5,217 bases of DNA from NCBI GenBank assembly GCA_045599805.1, contig JAZRWQ010000104.1, positions 1-5,217 of the forward strand. The letters run 5' to 3'. This stretch comes from JAZRWQ01 sp045599805. GTDB taxonomy: Bacteria > Bacillota > Clostridia > Oscillospirales > UMGS1783. Below the pieces are notes generated by a model that saw nothing but the letters and a program-made list of their open reading frames with translations, was not told where the DNA came from and searched no databases. The first letter of the stretch is position 1, and every line of letters starts with the position of its first letter. Positions 1 through 4,998 of this stretch are shown in pieces. Position numbers and translations under genes: made by a program.

Positions 1-1142
1 ATATCTGCGCAGAACTTCTTAAATGCTGCGGGCAGTCTCTTTGACCATAAAACGGTGAGGTTGGGTTCGGGTGCGGGGCCGAGGTTGATAAGCGTATGCA
101 GAACGCGGAAGGAGTTCTTGGTAACCAAAGTTCTGCCGTCAACGCCCATGCCGCCGATAGCTTCGGTAACCCAGGTGGGGTCGCCGGAGAAGAGCTCGTT
201 ATACTCCTTGATTCTCATGAACTTAACTATTCTTAACTTCATGATGAAATGGTCGATAAGCTCCTGAGCTTCCGTTTCGGTGATAACGCCGTTCTGTAAG
301 TCTCTTTCAATATAGATATCGAGGAAGGTGGAGTTTCTGCCGATGGACATTGCTGCGCCGTTCTGATCCTTAACTGCGCCCAGATAGCCGAAGTACAAAA
401 ACTGAATGGCTTCTTTTGCGTTGGTTGCGGGCTTTGAGATATCATAGCCGTAGGATGCTGCCATTTCCTTAAGTCCCTTAAGAGCCTTTATCTGCTCGGC
501 AACCTCTTCTCTGTCTCTTATTCTTTCGGGAGTCATGTCGCCCTTGATATAGGACTTGTCCTCTTCCTTCTTCTGAATAAGATAATCAATACCGTAAAGG
601 GCAACTCTTCTGTAGTCGCCAACGATTCTGCCTCTGCCGTAGGTGTCGGGCAGACCGGTTAAGATATGGGCGGTTCTTGCAAGACGCATTTCGGGAGTGT
701 ATGCGTCAAATACGCCGTCGTTATGAGTCTTTCTGTACTTGGTGAAGATATCAAGCACGTCACTGTCAACCTTGTAGCCGTACATCTCCAGAGCCTGGGT
801 GGACATCTTGATGCCGCCGAAGGGCTGTAAAGAACGCTTGAAGGGAACGTCGGTCTGCAGACCTACGATTTTTTCAAGGTCCTTGTTGAGATAGCCGGGG
901 CCGTGGCTTGTAAGGGTGGATACTATCTTGGTGTCGGCATCCAACACGCCGCCTGCTTCTCTTTCTTTCTGTGTAAGGTCGCAAATCTGCTCCCAAAGCT
1001 TCTTGGTAGCTTCGGTGGCAGGCTGTAAAAATGACTCGTCGCCCTCATAGGGGGTGTAGTTTTTCTGAATGAAATCTCTTACGTTGATTTCATCGTTGCT
1101 CCATTTGCCGGGATTGAAGCCTTCCCATGCATTGTTCCACAT
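1..1142 (-). CDS. pflB: Pyruvate formate-lyase (formate acetyltransferase), N-terminal half, cut by window edge
   Basis: This is the cytoplasmic glycyl-radical enzyme that converts pyruvate and CoA to acetyl-CoA and formate in anaerobic glycolysis. My translation starts MWNNAWEGFNPGKW and gives 380 residues before the left edge; the family is about 740-760 aa, so roughly half is present. It follows the E. coli PflB sequence as I remember it almost without gaps: VRDFIQKNYTPYEGDESFL (21-39), SHGPGYLNKDLEKIVGLQT (79-97), YRKTHNDGVFDAYTPE (136-151), YGRGRIVGDYRRVALYG (168-184) and FSGDPTWVTEAIGGMGVDGR further on. Arg172 matches the pyruvate-binding Arg176 of E. coli. The Cys-Cys pair and the C-terminal radical glycine lie outside the window, so intactness cannot be judged. 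ATG at 1142 is preceded by AGGAGA with 8-base spacing. It lies 26 bases after the thioredoxin-like gene with no promoter or terminator seen between, so it is probably cotranscribed with pflA. The alignment strongly favours true PFL over other glycyl-radical enzymes. Confidence 0.97.
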   Translation of the reverse strand, partial: MWNNAWEGFNPGKWSNDEINVRDFIQKNYTPYEGDESFLQPATEATKKLWEQICDLTQKEREAGGVLDADTKIVSTLTSHGPGYLNKDLEKIVGLQTDVPFKRSLQPFGGIKMSTQALEMYGYKVDSDVLDIFTKYRKTHNDGVFDAYTPEMRLARTAHILTGLPDTYGRGRIVGDYRRVALYGIDYLIQKKEEDKSYIKGDMTPERIRDREEVAEQIKALKGLKEMAASYGYDISKPATNAKEAIQFLYFGYLGAVKDQNGAAMSIGRNSTFLDIYIERDLQNGVITETEAQELIDHFIMKLRIVKFMRIKEYNELFSGDPTWVTEAIGGMGVDGRTLVTKNSFRVLHTLINLGPAPEPNLTVLWSKRLPAAFKKFCAD

Positions 1143-1150
1143 ATATGCAT

Positions 1151-1156
1151 TCTCCT
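1151..1156 (-). promoter_or_regulatory. Ribosome binding site of pflB
   Basis: AGGAGA on the minus strand lies 8 bases before the ATG at 1142. It decides this start over the out-of-frame ATG at 1150-1148, which directly abuts it. Confidence 0.8.
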
Positions 1157-1168
1157 ATCTATATGAAT

Positions 1169-1489
1169 TTATTTTATTAAATTGTGCTCTTCGATTTTGG
1201 CGTCTATCCACACTTCAAGTATCTCTTCCGGCTGATATCCCGTGGCGCGGGCAAAAACATCGCCGTTATCGGTGAGAAGTATCGTGGGTACGCGGTCTAC
1301 GTCATATAACTGTAAAAGCTCCATCGTTTCCGGGGCGGCTTCGATATGCTTCATTTTAATGTCGCCGCGCCTGTTTGTGATTTCCGAAAGCACCGGCATC
1401 AAACTTATGCAGTTCGCGCAGCCCTCGCCGCTTATCTCTACGGCGCACAACCCCTTAAGCTCTTCTTTATAGTTTTCCGAGGTTATCAT
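1169..1489 (-). CDS. Small thioredoxin-fold protein within the pfl operon
   Basis: A 106-aa single-domain protein of thioredoxin size, predicted cytoplasmic with no signal peptide or membrane segment. Seen: a beta strand AVEIS (16-20) leading into GCANC with Cys24 and Cys27 as a CxxC redox pair, helix ISLMPVLSEI, and VPTILL (67-72) with Pro68 at the position of the thioredoxin cis-proline, followed by LTDNGDVFARATGY, the usual beta-hairpin region. The usual WCGPC is replaced by GCANC, so the redox potential or partner probably differs from housekeeping thioredoxin. The start codon overlaps the pflA stop (ATGA at 1489-1486), and only a weak Shine-Dalgarno is present (GGGG 11 bases upstream), which suggests translational coupling to pflA. 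Its place between activase and lyase points to a role in PFL activation, cysteine reduction or oxidative protection, but that is inference. General thiol-disulfide reductase is the safe call. Confidence 0.88.
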   Translation of the reverse strand: MITSENYKEELKGLCAVEISGEGCANCISLMPVLSEITNRRGDIKMKHIEAAPETMELLQLYDVDRVPTILLTDNGDVFARATGYQPEEILEVWIDAKIEEHNLIK

Positions 1490-2211
1490 TCTTTTATTAT
1501 CCCCAATATTTTCTTGGCATTCAAAACGCTTTCCTTCGTGGGCGCCTCCACGCCGTCAAGCGTGTAGGGAATCCCCAGCTTTTCGTATTTTACCCTGCCC
1601 ATGCTGTGGTACGGCAAAACCTCCACCTTCTGAACGTTTTTAAGGGTGTCCAGAAACTCTTTAAGCTTTTGTATGTCGCCCTCATCGTCGGTATACCCCG
1701 GCACAAGAACGTATCTTACCCACATGGGTATGCCCTTTTCGGAGAGAAGCTTTGCAAAAGCAAGGGTGTTTTTATTTGATATGCCGGTTAAATCCTTATG
1801 CTTTTCGTCATCGATCTCCTTTATGTCGAGCAGCACAAGATCGGTGACCGCCAGAAGCCTATCGAATTTATCCGTTTTGTCCGCCGTATATACGCCGCCG
1901 GACGAATCAAGGCAGGTATTTATGCCCTTTCCTTTAAGAATGGTGAATAGTTCTGTCACCGCGTCTATCTGCATCAGCGGCTCGCCGCCCGAAACGGTAA
2001 CGCCGCCGCCGTTTTCGAAGTAGCTTTTGTATTTAAGCACCTTCGCGGCAATTTCCGATGTATCGTAATCCTGCGCCGTTGATATGTCCCAGGTATCCGG
2101 ATTGTGGCAGTAGCGGCATCTTAACGGACAGCCCTTAACGAACACCACAAAGCGTATGCCCGGTCCGTCAACCGTGCCGAAGGACTCAAAGGAATGTATC
2201 TTCATATTCAT
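1486..2211 (-). CDS. pflA: Pyruvate formate-lyase-activating enzyme (radical SAM)
   Basis: The activase uses a [4Fe-4S] cluster and S-adenosylmethionine to place the glycyl radical on PFL. From the start chosen here it is 241 aa, close to the 246 of E. coli PflA. Seen: IHSFESFGTVDGPGIRF (5-21), the radical SAM CX3CX2C motif as CPLRCRYC (Cys28, Cys32, Cys35) followed by HNPDTW, and GGGVTVSGGEP (68-78), the SAM-binding GGE motif. The frame is open upstream to a GTG at 2283, but that extension contains a near-consensus promoter (2252-2280), so translation must begin later. ATG 2211 has AAGGA 8 bases upstream; ATG 2205 (239 aa, GAGG 6 bases upstream) is a real alternative, and ATG 2220 is less likely. 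First gene of the operon; its stop overlaps the start of the thioredoxin-like gene. Having the activase ahead of the lyase is less familiar than the pflB-pflA order of E. coli. Confidence 0.96.
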   Translation of the reverse strand: MNMKIHSFESFGTVDGPGIRFVVFVKGCPLRCRYCHNPDTWDISTAQDYDTSEIAAKVLKYKSYFENGGGVTVSGGEPLMQIDAVTELFTILKGKGINTCLDSSGGVYTADKTDKFDRLLAVTDLVLLDIKEIDDEKHKDLTGISNKNTLAFAKLLSEKGIPMWVRYVLVPGYTDDEGDIQKLKEFLDTLKNVQKVEVLPYHSMGRVKYEKLGIPYTLDGVEAPTKESVLNAKKILGIIKE

Positions 2212-2240
2212 CCTCATCATCCTTTCCGCATTGCCTTTTG

Positions 2241-2258
2241 ATTCAATATATATTGTAT
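2241..2258. promoter_or_regulatory. Palindrome over the pflA -10 box and start site, candidate operator
   Basis: CAATATATATTG (2244-2255) is a perfect 12-bp palindrome. With its flanks it becomes an 18-bp near-palindrome, ATTCAATATATATTGTAT, with 8 of 9 pairs matching. It covers the -10 hexamer and the expected start site, a usual place for a repressor. It does not match well the FNR/CRP half-site or the Rex operator as I know them, so no regulator is assigned. AT-rich promoters can hold such symmetry by chance. Confidence 0.35.
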
Positions 2259-2280
2259 CACAATCCATCCTTTCGGTCAA
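2252..2280 (-). promoter_or_regulatory. Extended -10 sigma-A promoter of the pflA operon
   Basis: On the minus strand, -35 TTGACC (2280-2275), exactly 17 bases, then -10 TACAAT (2257-2252), preceded by TGA giving an extended TGN -10. Expected transcription start near 2245, leaving a leader of about 35 bases before pflA ATG 2211. The promoter lies inside the longest possible pflA reading frame and excludes the GTG start at 2283. No experimental data are visible. Confidence 0.75.
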
Positions 2281-2308
2281 CACTTCTGTCTATGGAATAC
2301 CAAGATTC

Positions 2309-2365
2309 TTTGCCTTCCCCGGAGGGGAAGGCAAAAGAGGTCATAAAAACACGAAGTGTTTTTAT
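2309..2365. repeat. Two tandem perfect hairpins in the divergent intergenic region, possible dispersed palindromic repeat
   Basis: Hairpin one has 12-bp perfect arms, TTTGCCTTCCCC (2309-2320) and its complement (2324-2335), around GGA. Hairpin two, 7 bases on, has 10-bp perfect arms, ATAAAAACAC (2343-2352) and GTGTTTTTAT (2356-2365), around GAA. They lie between two divergent promoters, where no gene ends, so a terminator role is not expected. The pattern of a CCTTCCCC/GGGGAAGG stem followed by a CACGAAGTG stem resembles, from memory, repeats scattered through clostridial genomes. This could not be checked against copies, and none other occurs in this window. Confidence 0.5.
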
Positions 2366-2388
2366 ATAATAATGTTTACATATTATAC

Positions 2389-2417
2389 TTTACTTTTGAA
2401 AGCCTATTATCTATAAT
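2389..2417 (+). promoter_or_regulatory. Promoter of the lipid kinase-phosphatase operon
   Basis: -35 TTTACT (2389-2394), 17 bases, then a perfect -10 TATAAT (2412-2417); start near 2424 and a leader of about 24 bases to ATG 2448. A second TATAAT overlaps at 2417-2422 but has no good -35. The -10 box lies in the spacer of an inverted repeat, CTATTAT (2404-2410) and ATAATAG (2418-2424), which could be an operator. Confidence 0.65.
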
Positions 2418-2447
2418 ATAATAGAAACAGGTTACGGAGGCGTAAAA

Positions 2448-3347
2448 ATGTCAAAAACGGGAAAGAAGCTTTTATATATCATAAACCCCAAGGCGGGCGT
2501 GCAAACCGCCTCGCGTGGGATGTACACGGTGGTGAACGCATTCTGCGAGGCAGGGTATGAGGTAAGCGTGCGTGTAACGCAGAATGCCGGCGATGCCTGC
2601 GAAACGGTAAAGAACACCGGCGAAGGCTACGACTATGTCGTCTGCTCCGGCGGCGACGGCACGCTCAACGAGGTAATATGCGGCATACTTACGCTTGAAA
2701 AGAAGCCGAAAATAGGCTATATCCCCAGCGGCTCCACCAACGACTTCGGCACTAATATGGGTATGAAGAAAAACGACTTCAAGGGCGGCGCGAAGCGCAT
2801 AATAAACGGCGAGCCGTTTCCCATGGACGTGGGACTTATCGAGGGCAGGCCGTTCTGCTACGTTGCCTCCTTCGGCGCTTTCACCGAAATAAGCTACGGC
2901 ACATCGCAGGCCGCCAAGAATTTCTGGGGCAGGCTGGCATACTTCCTTGAAGTACCCAAGGATCTGTCCAACATAAAGCCGATACATCTGAAGGTAAGTG
3001 ACGCAGAGGGAAATATCACCGAGGGGAATTACCTTTTCGGCTGTGTTTCAAATACATTTTCGATGGCGGGCATTGTAAACTTTGAGAATTTAAAGGTAAA
3101 GCTTGACGACGGGCAGTTTGAATGTATGCTGATAAAGGACACCAAAAACCCCGTTGCGATAACCGAGATCGCCGCCGCCATTCTCTCCAAGGAATTCAAG
3201 AGCGATTATATAACCATCCTGCGCTCATCGCATTTCACCTTCGAATTCGAAACGCGGCAGGACTGGACGCTTGACGGCGAATACGGCCCGTTTGACAGGC
3301 GGGTCGATATTTCCGTTGCCGAAAAGGCAATGACGATTATGATTTAA
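2448..3347 (+). CDS. Diacylglycerol kinase-family lipid kinase (DagK/YegS/BmrU type)
   Basis: A soluble or membrane-associated 299-aa kinase, the usual length for the family, predicted to phosphorylate diacylglycerol or a related lipid with ATP. Seen: INPKAG (12-17) at the N-terminal strand, the nucleotide-binding signature CSGGDGTLNE (66-75), YIPSGSTNDFG (91-101) matching the family's GT-NDFA-type motif, DVG (127-129) starting the second domain, and LDGEYGP (275-281) with the conserved DGE near the C terminus. There is no membrane segment, as expected for this two-domain fold. ATG 2448 has GGAGG 7 bases upstream. In Firmicutes such enzymes (DgkB) return diacylglycerol, for example from lipoteichoic acid synthesis, to phosphatidate; substrate here is inferred, and sphingoid or other lipid substrates are possible. 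The PAP2 phosphatase follows after 11 bases. The coding sequence is more GC-rich than the intergenic DNA around it and looks intact. Confidence 0.93.
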   Translation: MSKTGKKLLYIINPKAGVQTASRGMYTVVNAFCEAGYEVSVRVTQNAGDACETVKNTGEGYDYVVCSGGDGTLNEVICGILTLEKKPKIGYIPSGSTNDFGTNMGMKKNDFKGGAKRIINGEPFPMDVGLIEGRPFCYVASFGAFTEISYGTSQAAKNFWGRLAYFLEVPKDLSNIKPIHLKVSDAEGNITEGNYLFGCVSNTFSMAGIVNFENLKVKLDDGQFECMLIKDTKNPVAITEIAAAILSKEFKSDYITILRSSHFTFEFETRQDWTLDGEYGPFDRRVDISVAEKAMTIMI

Positions 3348-3358
3348 AGGAGAGCGAC

Positions 3359-4036
3359 ATGGAAAAAATAAAAAGAGCATTATTCTTTGCGATTTTCATG
3401 GTGGTTATCGTAGGCGTGTTCACCCTGCTTATCATGACGGTGGATGTACAGGCGATAGGGCCGCTTGGCTCAAAGGTTGGCTTCGCAAGTCTGAACAAGG
3501 CGTTTTTCGATACCTTCGGGCAAAACGAAGTGTTTTATAAAATAAGCGAATTGGTAGGTTATCTCTCCATTACCATGGCAGCATCCTTTGCCATGATAGG
3601 GCTTATACAGCTTATAAAGGGCAGAAGCTTCAAAAAGGTTTCTCTTTCCATCTACGCGCTCGGTCTTTTGTATCTTATTCTCTTCATTCTGTACGTTTTG
3701 TTTTTAAAGACCATCGTTATAAACTACCGCCCGGTTCTGGAGGCAGGCGTTCTTGAATCCTCCTTCCCCTCATCGCATACCATACTTACCTGCACTATAA
3801 TGGGCTCAACCTACATCATGCTCGGCAGAGTATTCAAAAAGGAGCACGCCGTCCGCATAGGCTTGCGTATAGGCTGCGTAGCGCTGCTTGTCATCATGGT
3901 AGTAAGCCGCCTTTTCTCCGGCGTGCACTGGTTCACCGACGTTATCGGCAGCGTTATTTATTCCGCCGCCCTCCTCTCCATTTTCCAATGGCTGCTCGCC
4001 ATAGTCGATAAGATAATAAGCTCCGCAAAGCACTGA
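3359..4036 (+). CDS. PAP2-family membrane lipid phosphatase
   Basis: A 225-aa integral membrane phosphatase with about six predicted helices (roughly 7-27, 63-85, 95-116, 141-158, 168-183 and 195-217). The three PAP2 motifs are complete: KTIVINYRP (117-125, KX6RP), PSSH (137-140, a variant of PSGH with Ser for Gly) and SRLFSGVHWFTD (183-194, SRX5HX3D, with His190 and Asp194). Family members remove phosphate from phosphatidate, phosphatidylglycerol phosphate or undecaprenyl pyrophosphate at the outer membrane face, and the motifs alone do not decide which. AAAGGAG overlaps the kinase stop, 6 bases before ATG 3359, so the two are very likely one operon. Downstream is a strong hairpin terminator. 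The pairing with a lipid kinase favours a phosphatidate/diacylglycerol or polyprenol phosphate role, as inference. Confidence 0.93.
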   Translation: MEKIKRALFFAIFMVVIVGVFTLLIMTVDVQAIGPLGSKVGFASLNKAFFDTFGQNEVFYKISELVGYLSITMAASFAMIGLIQLIKGRSFKKVSLSIYALGLLYLILFILYVLFLKTIVINYRPVLEAGVLESSFPSSHTILTCTIMGSTYIMLGRVFKKEHAVRIGLRIGCVALLVIMVVSRLFSGVHWFTDVIGSVIYSAALLSIFQWLLAIVDKIISSAKH

Positions 4037-4053
4037 TTATTTCCGGACATAAA

Positions 4054-4084
4054 AAAAGCACAGAGGATTTTCCTCTGTGCTTTT
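4054..4084. terminator. Bidirectional intrinsic terminator between convergent genes
   Basis: A perfect 14-bp stem, AAAAGCACAGAGGA (4054-4067) and its complement (4071-4084), with loop TTT. Plus-strand transcripts end in CTTTTGTTG, a modest U tract; minus-strand transcripts end in seven U residues (A run 4051-4057 on plus). It lies 17 bases after the PAP2 stop and 13 after the stop of the convergent membrane protein gene, so it serves both. Confidence 0.9.
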
Positions 4085-4097
4085 GTTGTATTCAAGC

Positions 4098-4655
4098 TTA
4101 TATTTTGCTTCCTCTTATTTCCTTGTCCTTATACTTTGCGCTTACAAAGATAAATGCTATGCAGGAAAGCAGAACGTTGTTTATCTCGCCGATATATGCC
4201 TGAATATAGGTCTTGGCGGTGCAAACGGCAACGAGCAGAATAATGTTGATAAACAGATTTATGCAAGCGATGATGGTGGAATTATCCTTGCCGATGTCTT
4301 TAAGAAGTGCAAGCGCAAGGGCGCAGAGCACAACGGCGATGTGCGCGATAAGCACGATAACGGTAAATACCATCATTCTTTCGGGATTGTAGATAAATGC
4401 GTTTATCGCGGACACAACGGCTTCGGCGGCGTACAGCACGAAGAATATCTTAAAGTACACCGCGCCGTTCTTTTGATATCCCGAAAGTCCGTAAATAAAA
4501 CCGCAAAGAAGAGCGGCAACGCAGAATACGCCTTCCAGTATCGTGTTCACGTGCGGATGAATAACCGTGCAGTATATTTTCAAAGCGATTGCTATAACGA
4601 TAAGCACGCTGTTTACAATGCCTACCTTTTTAAGATTTTCGTTAATGAATTTCAT
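4098..4655 (-). CDS. Multi-pass membrane protein of unknown function
   Basis: I do not recognise the family. From the chosen start it is 185 aa, very hydrophobic, with about six predicted helices (near 11-30, 38-57, 64-87, 93-118, 126-146 and 159-172), a basic N terminus (MKFINENLKK) and a charged C-terminal tail (SAKYKDKEIRGSKI). There is no export signal, CxxC pair or recognisable catalytic or transporter motif. The frame is open to a TTG at 4718, but that codon is part of the -35 box of the gene's own promoter; ATG 4655 has AGGAG 9 bases upstream, which settles the start. It is a single-gene unit between its promoter and the shared terminator at 4054-4084, convergent with the lipid operon. 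A 195-aa frame antisense to it lacks these signals. Coding status is well supported; function is open. Confidence 0.85.
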   Translation of the reverse strand: MKFINENLKKVGIVNSVLIVIAIALKIYCTVIHPHVNTILEGVFCVAALLCGFIYGLSGYQKNGAVYFKIFFVLYAAEAVVSAINAFIYNPERMMVFTVIVLIAHIAVVLCALALALLKDIGKDNSTIIACINLFINIILLVAVCTAKTYIQAYIGEINNVLLSCIAFIFVSAKYKDKEIRGSKI

Positions 4656-4689
4656 GTTATGTAGCTCCTGTGTTTCATACTGTAGCTTA

Positions 4690-4718
4690 ATTGTAACACT
4701 CGATGCAAAAAAAGTCAA
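4690..4718 (-). promoter_or_regulatory. Extended -10 sigma-A promoter of the membrane protein gene
   Basis: On the minus strand, -35 TTGACT (4718-4713), 17 bases, then -10 TACAAT (4695-4690) with a preceding TGT (extended -10). Start expected near 4683, leader about 28 bases. The architecture is nearly the same as the pflA promoter. Confidence 0.75.
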
Positions 4719-4735
4719 TATTTACCCTTTTTGCT

Positions 4736-4771
4736 AAAAAAATAAAGCGCGGTAAAAATTACCGCGCTTTA
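4736..4771 (-). terminator. Intrinsic terminator for leftward transcription, no adjacent gene ending
   Basis: Perfect 13-bp arms, TAAAGCGCGGTAA (4743-4755) and its complement (4759-4771), with a 3-base loop. On the minus strand the stem is followed by seven T residues (A run 4736-4742 on plus), so it should stop transcripts coming from the right. On the plus strand it is followed by AATTTTT, so some two-way activity is possible. The nearest leftward gene end is the EAL gene at 5066, about 295 bases away. Confidence 0.75.
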
Positions 4772-4810
4772 AATTTTTCAGTTTACGGAGGTCGATAAAA
4801 CGACGGGATA

Positions 4811-4868
4811 TTTTTCGTTCTTTTCTTCGTAGGCGCACAAAGGTACGGTAGAGGAAAAGAACGAAAAA
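4811..4868. repeat. Long inverted repeat with 15-bp perfect arms
   Basis: TTTTTCGTTCTTTTC (4811-4825) is perfectly complementary to 4854-4868. Three further pairs inside, one of them G-T, extend the stem to 18, around a 22-base loop (4829-4850). It is not next to any gene end. The arms are skewed, one pyrimidine-rich and one purine-rich. It may be a dispersed palindromic repeat or part of a structured RNA. Confidence 0.6.
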
Positions 4869-4875
4869 AGGCAAT

Positions 4876-4902
4876 AATGACGGGCGCTATGCGCCCGTCA
4901 TT
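4876..4902. repeat. GC-rich perfect hairpin
   Basis: Arms AATGACGGGCGC (4876-4887) and its complement (4891-4902), loop TAT, 12 bp. There is no T run directly after it on plus, and on minus a T run only appears after about eight bases, so it is a poor intrinsic terminator. It could be a stem of a small RNA or part of a repeat. Confidence 0.55.
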
Positions 4903-4998
4903 CCTTGTTTGTATGAGTGAAATAACTATCGGAATAATGCAGCTCCAAGTCAATCCGTCTTTTTTTGCCGGTAGACCGAGTTTTTCGACACTCAGAAG

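Larger units (their letters stand above)
4736..4918 (-). ncRNA. Candidate small RNA, leftward, about 180 nt (speculative)
   Basis: A possible promoter on the minus strand, TTGACT (4953-4948), 17 bases, GATAGT (4930-4925, 4 of 6 to consensus), would start a transcript near 4918. It would pass through the hairpin at 4876-4902 and the inverted repeat at 4811-4868 and end at the terminator at 4743-4771. Between the repeat and the terminator it holds CCTCC, an anti-Shine-Dalgarno stretch, in a mostly unpaired segment. I do not recognise it as 6S, SRP, tmRNA or another known family. The -10 box is only fair, so the alternatives are the 3' tail of the EAL transcript or no RNA at all. Confidence 0.2.

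Noticed and set aside
1646..2023. 125-codon plus-strand frame opposite pflA
   Set aside because: It is a shadow of the radical SAM gene, Ser-rich without domains, and has no convincing ribosome site.
2241..2263. Rex or FNR binding site upstream of pflA
   Set aside because: The region holds ATTGTGATACAAT and a palindrome, but neither gives the TTGTGAA-type Rex arms nor the TTGAT-N4-ATCAA FNR arms, so only an unassigned operator is proposed.
2212..2283. N-terminal extension of pflA to GTG 2283
   Set aside because: It contains the operon promoter, and the extra 24 residues have no counterpart in E. coli PflA.
2472..2987. 171-codon minus-strand frame opposite the lipid kinase gene
   Set aside because: It is antisense to clear kinase motifs in a GC-rich coding region and has no start signals of its own.
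4077..4664. 195-codon plus-strand open frame antisense to the membrane protein gene
   Set aside because: It starts inside the terminator hairpin, has no ribosome site or promoter, and its product is a low-complexity polar sequence. The minus-strand frame has a promoter, ribosome site, hydrophobic helices and terminator.
4656..4718. N-terminal extension of the membrane protein to TTG 4718
   Set aside because: The TTG is part of the -35 box and the expected transcript starts near 4683. ATG 4655 has a proper AGGAG site.
4779..4801. Translation start of a small plus-strand gene after GGAGG at 4787-4791
   Set aside because: No ATG, GTG or TTG lies at a usable distance after this Shine-Dalgarno-like sequence.
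4876..4902. GC-rich hairpin as an intrinsic terminator
   Set aside because: No T tract follows directly on either strand, so it is listed as a structural repeat only.
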